A stretch of 64,000 nucleotides of DNA. Source: SABI01 sp963663665 (GTDB taxonomy: Bacteria; Spirochaetota; Spirochaetia; Sphaerochaetales; Sphaerochaetaceae). The translations under genes and the position numbers were made by a program. This document shows positions 18,699 to 26,684 of this stretch, in pieces (positions within the stretch are counted from its first letter, which is position 1; each line of letters begins with the position of its first letter). The notes under the pieces were generated by a model. The model searched no databases and was not told the DNA's origin. It saw only the letters and a program-made list of their open reading frames with translations. Location: NCBI GenBank assembly GCA_963663665.2, contig CAXXKP010000009.1, positions 310,001 to 374,000 of the forward strand, given 5' to 3'.

Positions 18699-18719
18699 GC
18701 CTCTATACTCTCGAGAGGC
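18699..18719 (+). other. Small hairpin in the leader of the DEAD-box helicase gene
   Basis: GCCTCT (18699-18704) pairs with AGAGGC (18714-18719) around a 9-base loop, 68 bases before the helicase start. No T-run follows, so it is not a standard terminator. A leader structure affecting expression is possible, but nothing in the sequence proves it. Confidence 0.3.
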
Positions 18720-18787
18720 AATAACGTATGATTGAACCTCGACAAATTATCAAACTAAATACGCATTATATAAAGGATTAAGCATAG

Positions 18788-19930
18788 ATGTCATTCATTT
18801 CTTTGGGAATCTCAGAAGCTCTCTTATCTACTCTAGAAAAAGAGAAGATCACGACGCCTTATCCTATTCAAACAAAAGCAATTCCAGCAATCCTAGCAAA
18901 CAAAGATATTCTTGGTATTGCAAAAACAGGTTCGGGTAAGACTCTAGGCTATGTATTGCCCATTCTTATGAAATTAGAGCATAGAAATCTACTTAGGAAT
19001 AGACATATCAGTGTGTTGATTCTCGTTCCCACAAGGGAGCTTGCTGCTCAAGTTAATTCTGTATTTTTAAAGTTTATTCAGAAATCTTCATTAGATATAA
19101 AAACCTTAGCGGTCTTTGGTGGACCCTCTATTAATCCTCAAATGATGGCCCTTAGAAATGTTAACATCCTCATTGCTACTCCCGGACGATTATTAGAACT
19201 TGTCTCTGTGAATGCCGTTCATTTTTCTGCTCTAGAAATTTTAGTTCTTGATGAAGCAGACAACATGTTAACTGCTGGTTTTGAGAAAGAAATAGACCAA
19301 ATTTTCGCCCAACTACCATTACGCCGACAGAATCTTCTTTTTTCGGCAACCTTGAATGAAAAAATTCATTCTCTTGAAAAAGTTCTCCTATGCGAACCCG
19401 TAGTAATGAGAATCGAAGAAGAACAAGAATCAAATGATCTCATAAACCAGAGCGCTTATTTTATTCCAGAGGAGAAAAAAGGCCCTCTATTGCGATATCT
19501 CATCAAGAGTCATGATATGAAACAAGTCCTCGTCTTTACTTCGTCAATTGCAAGAGCTGACAGAGTCGCAGATAAATTACGAAAAAACGGTATTGAAGCT
19601 AAATCTATTCATAGTAAGAAAACCCAAGGAGCAAGGACAGATCTACTAAGAACTTTTAAGAATGGTACATTAAGAGTCTTAGTCACTACAGACCTACTAT
19701 CTAGAGGAATTGATATTGAATCTCTTCCTTTTGTGGTAAACTATGAATTGCCACGCTCACCAAAAAATTTTATCCATAGGATTGGGAGAACCGGTCGTGC
19801 TGAAAATATTGGTGAAGCCATCACACTTATATGTCCTTCACAAGAAGCTCATTTCAGGGTAATTGAAAAAAAAATGAAGAAAAGAGTTGATCGAGTTGCT
19901 TGTGAGAATATTGATTTATCTGGGTTTTAA
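18788..19930 (+). CDS. DEAD-box ATP-dependent RNA helicase (minimal, RhlE-like)
   Basis: 380 residues, close to the bare helicase core. All motifs are present: Q motif TPYPIQTKAIP, I AKTGSGKT, Ia PTRELA, Ib TPGR, II VLDEAD, III FSAT, V TDLLSRGID and VI HRIGRTGR. It unwinds short RNA duplexes, typically in ribosome assembly or mRNA turnover. The protein ends soon after motif VI, so it lacks the C-terminal RNA-binding extension of DbpA or CsdA. AAGGA lies about 10 bases before the ATG. Confidence 0.95.
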   Translation: MSFISLGISEALLSTLEKEKITTPYPIQTKAIPAILANKDILGIAKTGSGKTLGYVLPILMKLEHRNLLRNRHISVLILVPTRELAAQVNSVFLKFIQKSSLDIKTLAVFGGPSINPQMMALRNVNILIATPGRLLELVSVNAVHFSALEILVLDEADNMLTAGFEKEIDQIFAQLPLRRQNLLFSATLNEKIHSLEKVLLCEPVVMRIEEEQESNDLINQSAYFIPEEKKGPLLRYLIKSHDMKQVLVFTSSIARADRVADKLRKNGIEAKSIHSKKTQGARTDLLRTFKNGTLRVLVTTDLLSRGIDIESLPFVVNYELPRSPKNFIHRIGRTGRAENIGEAITLICPSQEAHFRVIEKKMKKRVDRVACENIDLSGF

Positions 19931-19970
19931 TAGAAGTTGCCTTGAACCTAGAGATGGCTCATAGGCATCT

Positions 19971-20933
19971 ATGCATAAGGAGAATGGTATACTGTTGAAC
20001 AATACTCGTGAACAAAACTATTTTTACGTTATTAATTATCCCGTTAAAGAGAGAGAGTTATGTCTTTTAGAGATGAAAAGCCTCTTTAATATAATTATAA
20101 CTAAGAAATACTTTTTTTCTTCTAGAAACATTGATCCATCAAGAAGTCCTTTTATTAAATTAAGAATTTCTATTCTTTACACTGCATCCTCTTTGGAGGA
20201 ATTAGTACAAATTCTTATTGATGAGAAGGCAACCTATAATAACTTCAAATTTACAAGATTCAAAATTGAGGAAGAGAAACTTGATTATGAAACTTGGATA
20301 AAGAGTGTTACAGAGTTAGGGAAAGTAATTCAAGGGGATGTCGATATGAAGAATCCCTCTATCCAATTTGGCATTACTCTCGTTGATAACATATGGGTTT
20401 TAGGGATATACGAAAAGAATACGAATCCATGGGAAAAGCATAACTTTAAACCTCACACCAATAGTAATTCATTAGAAACACGTACAGCGCGAGCAGTTGT
20501 TAATATTGCTGTAGGACAACAGGTGAATCCGAGAATGGTAGATCCTTGTTGTGGAGTAGGGACTGTAGTGCTTGAAGCATTATCCTTGGCAATTCCCGTT
20601 AACGGTTATGAGATTAACTGGATTGTTGCAAGACAAGCAAAAAGAAATATTGCGTTCTTCGGATATGATAATTGCATTATAAAAGGTGATATGCATGAGA
20701 TAACTGAAGAATATGATGTAGCTATACTTGATATACCTTATGGCTTATTCACTTCTGCTACCCATCAACAACAGAAGGATATCATTAATTCCTCTAGGCG
20801 CATCACCAAAAAACTCGTGATCATTACGTGTATCGATATGGATGAGGATATTACCTCGGCAGGCTTCTCTATTGTAGAAAAATGTACCGTTAATAAAGGG
20901 ATGTTTGTCCGTTTTGTAAGGGTGTGTTATTAA
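19971..20933 (+). CDS. Trm11-like / THUMP-less RNA methyltransferase
   Basis: About 320 residues. The C-terminal half is a SAM-dependent methylase: VDPCCGVGTVVLEALSLA (motif I, about 190) and YDVAILDIPYGL (motif IV, about 252-258), in the style of Trm11/TrmG10 tRNA guanine-N2 methyltransferases and related UPF0020 proteins. The N-terminal half is divergent and shows no clear THUMP domain. The start is uncertain. The ATG at 19971 has no ribosome site, while AAGGAG (19977-19982) points to the CTG/TTG codons at 19992/19995. It follows the helicase by 40 bases, and both act on RNA. Confidence 0.75.
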   Translation: MHKENGILLNNTREQNYFYVINYPVKERELCLLEMKSLFNIIITKKYFFSSRNIDPSRSPFIKLRISILYTASSLEELVQILIDEKATYNNFKFTRFKIEEEKLDYETWIKSVTELGKVIQGDVDMKNPSIQFGITLVDNIWVLGIYEKNTNPWEKHNFKPHTNSNSLETRTARAVVNIAVGQQVNPRMVDPCCGVGTVVLEALSLAIPVNGYEINWIVARQAKRNIAFFGYDNCIIKGDMHEITEEYDVAILDIPYGLFTSATHQQQKDIINSSRRITKKLVIITCIDMDEDITSAGFSIVEKCTVNKGMFVRFVRVCY

Positions 20934-20960
20934 TAATTTTCTCATAAAAGGAATTACCAA

Positions 20961-21230
20961 ATGCGGATTAAATCTGAAACACAAGAACAACCAAACAATC
21001 CTCTCCACGGAGTGACGCTTGAACAAATTTTACGCTATCTCGTGAGAGTTTATGGATGGAGGAACTTGTATGATAAAATAGAACTTCGTTGTTTCTATAA
21101 CGATCCAGGGATAAAATCAAGTTTGAAATTCTTAAGGCAAACTCCATGGGCTCGTGAACAGATAGAAGAGATATACCTGAATTTACTTGATGAGATAGAT
21201 ACTACAAGTAAAGATGAGAATAAATCCTAA
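20961..21230 (+). CDS. VF530-like (DUF2132) DNA-binding protein
   Basis: 89 residues that match the short VF530/DUF2132 family along their length: NNPLHGVTLEQILRYLV, YGWRNLYDKIELRCF and GIKSSLKFLRQTPWAREQ. The family was structurally characterised from Vibrio and proposed to bind DNA. The cellular role is unknown. AAAGGA precedes the ATG, and the gene follows the methylase by 27 bases. Confidence 0.88.
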   Translation: MRIKSETQEQPNNPLHGVTLEQILRYLVRVYGWRNLYDKIELRCFYNDPGIKSSLKFLRQTPWAREQIEEIYLNLLDEIDTTSKDENKS

Positions 21231-21301
21231 GGGAGCAAGAAAAGATCCAATATAACATGAGATCTACTTTAAAAAGGTTTTCATGTAAAAGGGAGGTATT
21301 A

Positions 21302-21949
21302 ATGGATAAACATGAATGGCGAAAACAAGAAAAAGATCTCTACCTCCCTAAATGCATTCCAAGTTTCATTACAGTCCCTCCGTGTAATTATTTTTCTATT
21401 AAAGGATCGGGAAACCCGAACGATCCTTATTTTGCAGAGTATATAGAGGTGCTCTTTTCACTCTCCTATGCCCTTAAGATGAGCCTTAAAAAAGATCCTG
21501 CTATGAATCAAAAGCTTACTGGGGAGACAAATTATGATTACACCGTTTATCCTTTAGAAGGTGTTTGGGATATTCTAGATGAAACAAAGAGACTAAATTC
21601 ACCAGTTCTCGATAAAAACACCTTTGTTTTTGACCTCATGATCAGGCAACCCGATTTTGTAACCCAAGAGTTTGCTAATATGATCATAAAACAAGTATCT
21701 GAGAAAAAACCCCATCCTCTCCTGTCAAAAGTGCAATTTTCTCAATGGGAAAAGGGCCTTTGTATTCACATGCTCCATGTTGGAGCCTATGACAATGAAG
21801 CAATCAGTTTTAGAGAGATGGAGAATTTTGCTCACCAGAACAATGTGCATAGAATTCATAAAGCTCATCGGGAAATTTATCTTACAGATGCGAGAAGAAC
21901 CCTCATTGAGAAACAGAAAACTGTATTGAGATTCCAGGTTATTGAGTAA
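21302..21949 (+). CDS. GyrI-like small-molecule-binding domain protein
   Basis: 215 residues from the ATG at 21302, which has GGGAGG upstream; an open extension to 21257 lacks a ribosome site. MDKHEWRKQEKDLYLPKCIP, PCNYFSIKGSGNPNDPYFAE and YPLEGVWDI match the stand-alone GyrI-like proteins (often annotated as DNA gyrase inhibitor or AraC effector-domain homologues) that bind or hydrolyse small toxic compounds. There is no DNA-binding domain, so a regulator is unlikely. Confidence 0.82.
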   Translation: MDKHEWRKQEKDLYLPKCIPSFITVPPCNYFSIKGSGNPNDPYFAEYIEVLFSLSYALKMSLKKDPAMNQKLTGETNYDYTVYPLEGVWDILDETKRLNSPVLDKNTFVFDLMIRQPDFVTQEFANMIIKQVSEKKPHPLLSKVQFSQWEKGLCIHMLHVGAYDNEAISFREMENFAHQNNVHRIHKAHREIYLTDARRTLIEKQKTVLRFQVIE

Positions 21950-22190
21950 ATTCTGATATATTTCTCCAGTCGAGAAACTTTCTATCCTCCTATTTTCCAT
22001 CTCATATCTATACTGATTAATCAAGAAACCTAATCAACCCTTTGGTCTCATTATACACTAGTGATAATTAACTAGTCTTTACATACTATACGTATTGATT
22101 GCTCTTAGTTAATACAACCTATTTCTTAATATTCTTACTGCGTTATAATTTAAAAACATCTATAGGAAATGCTTATAGGAGGATGTTATT

Positions 22191-22883
22191 ATGGAAAAAT
22201 TAAGAATATTTGGCGACTCAATCATGAAAAGGGTTGTGTATAATAAAGAAGAAAACCGATATAAGATGCTTCCTGTTGAAGCAGTAAATACTCTTAGCTC
22301 AAAATTAGGGTTGGAAATAATCAACAGTACAATCTTTGGATGCACTATTGGAAAGGGAATGCAATTACTCCAGCGTGCATTACAGAAAAATCTCTCTTGT
22401 GACTATGTCTTATTGGAGTTTGGAGGAAACGATTGTGATTTTCTATGGGATGAAGTTTCTTTGCAACCTACACAGCCTCATCAACCCAAAACCCCCTTAT
22501 CTCAGTTTAGTGCGACACTCAAAGAGATGATCTCCTTATTAACAGCTCACCATATTGAACCATTACTTACTACCCTCCCACCTATCGACTCTGAGCGTTA
22601 TTTAACACATATTTGTCGAAGCGGACTCAGTAGAAAAAATATTCTCACTTGGTTGACTGATATAAAAGCAATTGAACGTTTTCAAGAACTCTATTCACTC
22701 CAAATAGCTAAAATTGCAATAGAAACCAATACACGTCTCATAGATATTCGTAGTGGTTTTTTGAAACGAAAAGATTGTGGGTCTTTGATATGTGAAGATG
22801 GAATTCATCCTAATGAAAAAGGACATGCTTTAATACTTGAATTATTAGAAGATTATCGACAAAGTTATTCTGCTACCTCATAA
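22191..22883 (+). CDS. SGNH/GDSL-type hydrolase
   Basis: 230 residues with the SGNH blocks in order: RIFGDSIMKRV (Ser nucleophile in GDS, block I), LEFGGNDCDFLW (GxND, block III) and EDGIHPNEKGHALI (DxxH, block V). These enzymes hydrolyse esters of lipids, sugars or polysaccharide acetyl groups. No signal peptide is visible, so it is probably cytoplasmic. AGGAGG precedes the ATG. The substrate is unknown. Confidence 0.9.
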   Translation: MEKLRIFGDSIMKRVVYNKEENRYKMLPVEAVNTLSSKLGLEIINSTIFGCTIGKGMQLLQRALQKNLSCDYVLLEFGGNDCDFLWDEVSLQPTQPHQPKTPLSQFSATLKEMISLLTAHHIEPLLTTLPPIDSERYLTHICRSGLSRKNILTWLTDIKAIERFQELYSLQIAKIAIETNTRLIDIRSGFLKRKDCGSLICEDGIHPNEKGHALILELLEDYRQSYSATS

Positions 22884-22917
22884 ATTGATTAACTCTACTC
22901 ACTTTCCAGAGGTTGTT

Positions 22918-23330
22918 CTATTTGTGTTGCGTTGTGATTACATATGTGGCAGTAGACTCACCTGAGGTCACCACATTGTTTCCCACTGTGATTGCTTTAT
23001 CCGTCGTTGTTGCATTAATAGTAATAGAACTTATGTATTCGGTCCCCTCAATTGTCGCACTAGAGCCTTCTATTGTATCTCCTGAAGTGTTAGCATTAAA
23101 AAGCAACTGTCGTATATATCCTCTTATCTACTAAGAATGTAGGAGAAGCAGCCAGAACCCTCATAATCTTCTTCTGTGATTGCAGATGAAATACGATCAA
23201 CTCGTACAGCAAAAGCCTTCACTGTAGTATTTTTATTTGCACAGGGAATGATCACTTCATATGATGAACGCAGAGATATCACAGGATTATCAAATGTGGA
23301 GGCAACTTTTCCTAAGGTGTGATTATTCTT
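22918..23330 (-). pseudogene. Remnant of a surface protein with chitobiase/hexosaminidase C-terminal repeats
   Basis: Minus-strand pieces resemble tandem CHB_HEX_C-type repeats. One reads FDNPVISLRSSYEVIIP with TTVKAFAVRVDRISSAITEE. The other, after a stop and frame change, reads NANTSGDTIEGSSATIEG, then TEYISSITINATTTDKAI and ESTATYVI. Normal repeats read SGATIYYTTDGS...TTIKAIAVK...ATYVI. The consensus TTDG is corrupted and no start or full domain remains, so it is a fragment. Confidence 0.55.
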
Positions 23331-23450
23331 CGGTAAAATTACTCAAATCTGATTCGCACAAATAAGTCAAAAGTTGCTCTTATAATATTAATTATCCTCA
23401 TTTTTTAACTTTTTTATTTATGTATTTAACCTTTCAATGTATAGTAAGAC

Positions 23451-26400
23451 ATGCGGCGGAAATTACAAAAAAAAGAAAGACCCTTAAAAAAATGGTCTAC
23501 ATTAGCTCTTTTCATTGTGATGCTCGCCATTTTGGTAGTTCTCATTCCATACCTTGTGTGGCTCTCACGCCCCGCACTAGACGTCTATACTGTAGTATAC
23601 GATAAAACAGTTCCCGAATCATCTCGGCGTCAACATGTGGGCATCATGTGGTTCCTCAAGCAGGCAAAAATCCCCACAGCAAGAGGAGAAACTTTTAATT
23701 ACAAAAAGGACTATTATGGTTTTTTCCCTGATGCTGTAGAAGAGGAGAGAATTCAGCCTATTCCATTCCTACACCAGCATATAGACATGGTCTATATCGC
23801 AGATACGTACGGCGTGTATAAAGGGACTGCAGGGATGGAAGAACCTTCCATCGGAACTTCAAATATAATTTATGCTGGTATGAATCAGCATGATATCAAC
23901 GTACTCCAAGAATATCTTAATCGTGACCATCCAAACACATTGATTGCTGAATATAACACATTCGGTACACCTACTCCTTATTATATACAAGCTCAATTGT
24001 ACAAGATGCTACGTGTGCGCTGGACTGGGTGGATAGGTCAATACATGCCTGATCTAACTGTAGGAAAAACTATTCCGCAATGGGCAGTGGATCGATATGA
24101 ACGCAACACCGGTGAAACTTGGTCATATACAGGCCCTGGATTTTTCTTTAATGATGAAGAAAATGAAGTCTTTGTCCTTGAGCTTGGCAAAGATATAGGA
24201 GATAGAGGAAACCAACTCAATTTTACAGAAGAAGGTACTGCACTATTCGATCTTTCCGGGAAGCGTTATTACAACCATACTTTTGATATTGTTGAACCCT
24301 TGAGTGGCGTAGAAGTTCTTGCAACCTATAACCTTGATGTTACGGAAACAGGCGCACAGAAATTAAAGGAAGCCGGACTCCCATCTAGTTTTCCTGCAAT
24401 AACGAGAACTACTTCAGCCTTCCATAGCACGTACTATTTTGCTGGTAACTTTGCAGATATTCCCTATACCCCTAATTTCCATTTTCTTGCTGGAGTACCA
24501 CAGATTATGTCTAGAGCTACTACTGATTCTCTAGAAAGTGAAAATGTATTCTACTGGAACACGTATATACCAATGATGCAAGCAATCTATAAAGAAGCAC
24601 AGGAGAGAAAAAAAACACCAATCCCCGAGCCATCAGTGGAAATAGCTACGATTGAGGGAACTCAAATGGTCTCTCGGACTAAAGGGAACATGTTACAGGT
24701 ATATAAGGATAATGCGTGGAATGACCTTTTCATCCATGGGGTGAATATTGGAACTGCTATGCCAGGGAAATGGTTCACTGAATTTCCTCAGGACATTACA
24801 GAATATTACCGTTGGCTTACTCAAATTGGAGAAATGAAAGTCAATACAATTCGTATTTATACACTTCTCAACCCAGAGTTCTATAGCGCATTTGCTTTGT
24901 ACAACAAGCTTCACCCCAATCAGCAACTATGGCTCTTGCAAGAGATATGGCCTGAAGAAGAACCTCCTGATGGAGACTATCTGAGTGAAAAATACCGCTT
25001 AGAATTTGAGCAGGAAATCCGCCATGTAATTGACGCAGTACATGGTAAAGCCTCCATCGCGGAGCGTCAAGGTCGTGCTTATGGTGAATATCACGCAAAC
25101 ATTGCCCCATATATTTTAGGGTATTTAGTAGGACGAGAACTGGAACCTCAAGAAGTCGAAGCTACAAACACTCTTAATCCAGAGTTTTCCTTTACAGGAG
25201 AATATCTACAAGTGATACCAAGTGCTTCTCCTACTGAAGCATGGCTTGCCGAAGGTGCAGATTATGTGCTTTCATATCAGGAAGAAACCTATGGATGGCA
25301 ACACCCTGTAGCGATTGTAAACTGGCCGACCCTTGATGCCTTGGTGCATGAGTCGGAACGAGATGAATTCGGAAAGAAAATCAAAGAATACAATGACCGA
25401 ACCTCTGTAAACATCAATTCGATTGAATTCGGCCCTAAGATGAAAGGTGGGCTTTTTGGTGCCTATCATATCTACCCTAATTACCCTGACTTCATGAATA
25501 ACGACCCAGATTACGACGAGTATTTCGATGATGAAGGTCGTTTCCGTTATGGAGGCTATTTACAGCAGTTTAAAGAAATTCACACACAATATCCTGCTAT
25601 CGTTGCAGAATTTGGACTTGCCACAGGAATGGGAAATGCCCACTATAGCCCCGACGGATATCACCATGGTTCCATGACCGAACAAGTTCAAGGTGAAGGA
25701 ATCATCCGTATGTACGAAGCCATGGAGAAAGAAGGGTACGCTGGTGGTATCATCTTTGAGTGGATGGATGAATGGGCAAAGAAAACCTGGGTGACAGAAC
25801 CGTTTATGATTCCCTACGATCGTCATATACTCTGGCATAATGTAATCGACCCGGAACAGAACTATGGTATTCTTGCGTTAGAATCAGTAAAGCCACTCAA
25901 GGTAGGAGCTCTCATGACGGGAGATGGGAATATTGATTTTGTGGAACTCAGGCTAGATGCATCCTATCTGTATATCGACATTACCCTTACCCACCCAATA
26001 GACTTCACTAAGGAGCAATTGCTCATTGGATTGGATACGTATGAACGTGAAAGAGGTGAGGTATACTACCGAAGCGACTTACCATATCAAGCTCCATCAG
26101 GAATGGAATATCTAGCGGTCCTTGATGGCTCTACAACATCTAGGTTATTAGTTATTCCACCCTATAATAGTACATCGTATCGATTCTCTTCATACCAAGG
26201 GTTGAATGAGAGTGGGGCATTTGAATCTATGGCAAAACTAATAAACAAAAAGCGAGCTCTAGGTGATGGTACCATAATACCTGCCCACTTTGAAGATTCA
26301 AGTTCTTTACGATATGGCCCTCTCAAAGGCTCAACAAACAATTGGAATATCCAAGGAACTACACTCTCTGTTCGTATCCCATGGGGACGAATCAATGTAT

Positions 26401-26681
26401 CGGATCCTTCCCAAGGTATAGTATTAGACGATAACCGCCTCTATTACAGCGATCCACTTAGAGATGTATTGGATACTAAACTGTCAGACGGAATAGCGGT
26501 TTCCTTAGCCCTTATACAGAATGAATCAGGAGAGCTTCTAGGAACGCTTCCCTCCTCTACATCAGAAACATTAATGTTACCTTGGAAGAGATGGGATCAA
26601 CCAGTTTTTCAGGAGCGACTGAAGGATAGTTATCCTATCTTACGCGATTATTTCGTACGCAAGACACTTGGACAGGAGTAA
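23451..26681 (+). CDS. Membrane-anchored clan GH-A glycoside hydrolase-like protein of an exopolysaccharide locus
   Basis: 1076 residues. A basic N-terminus (RRKLQKKERPLKK) is followed by one membrane segment (about 17-37), so the rest is outside. Residues about 45-390 form a domain of unknown type. From about 410 (WNDLFIHGVNIGTAMPGKWF) a TIM-barrel glycosidase follows, with a likely acid/base Glu in VGRELEPQ (about 564), a nucleophile Glu in IVAEFGLATG (about 720) and FEWMDEW after it. A C-terminal beta-rich domain completes it. GH5/GH2-like enzymes of clan A cut beta-glycans. It lies 3 bases before the signalling protein and is co-directional with the GT2 synthase, so a role in trimming or releasing the polymer is inferred. 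Confidence 0.75.
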   Translation: MRRKLQKKERPLKKWSTLALFIVMLAILVVLIPYLVWLSRPALDVYTVVYDKTVPESSRRQHVGIMWFLKQAKIPTARGETFNYKKDYYGFFPDAVEEERIQPIPFLHQHIDMVYIADTYGVYKGTAGMEEPSIGTSNIIYAGMNQHDINVLQEYLNRDHPNTLIAEYNTFGTPTPYYIQAQLYKMLRVRWTGWIGQYMPDLTVGKTIPQWAVDRYERNTGETWSYTGPGFFFNDEENEVFVLELGKDIGDRGNQLNFTEEGTALFDLSGKRYYNHTFDIVEPLSGVEVLATYNLDVTETGAQKLKEAGLPSSFPAITRTTSAFHSTYYFAGNFADIPYTPNFHFLAGVPQIMSRATTDSLESENVFYWNTYIPMMQAIYKEAQERKKTPIPEPSVEIATIEGTQMVSRTKGNMLQVYKDNAWNDLFIHGVNIGTAMPGKWFTEFPQDITEYYRWLTQIGEMKVNTIRIYTLLNPEFYSAFALYNKLHPNQQLWLLQEIWPEEEPPDGDYLSEKYRLEFEQEIRHVIDAVHGKASIAERQGRAYGEYHANIAPYILGYLVGRELEPQEVEATNTLNPEFSFTGEYLQVIPSASPTEAWLAEGADYVLSYQEETYGWQHPVAIVNWPTLDALVHESERDEFGKKIKEYNDRTSVNINSIEFGPKMKGGLFGAYHIYPNYPDFMNNDPDYDEYFDDEGRFRYGGYLQQFKEIHTQYPAIVAEFGLATGMGNAHYSPDGYHHGSMTEQVQGEGIIRMYEAMEKEGYAGGIIFEWMDEWAKKTWVTEPFMIPYDRHILWHNVIDPEQNYGILALESVKPLKVGALMTGDGNIDFVELRLDASYLYIDITLTHPIDFTKEQLLIGLDTYERERGEVYYRSDLPYQAPSGMEYLAVLDGSTTSRLLVIPPYNSTSYRFSSYQGLNESGAFESMAKLINKKRALGDGTIIPAHFEDSSSLRYGPLKGSTNNWNIQGTTLSVRIPWGRINVSDPSQGIVLDDNRLYYSDPLRDVLDTKLSDGIAVSLALIQNESGELLGTLPSSTSETLMLPWKRWDQPVFQERLKDSYPILRDYFVRKTLGQE

Positions 26682-26684
26682 ACA

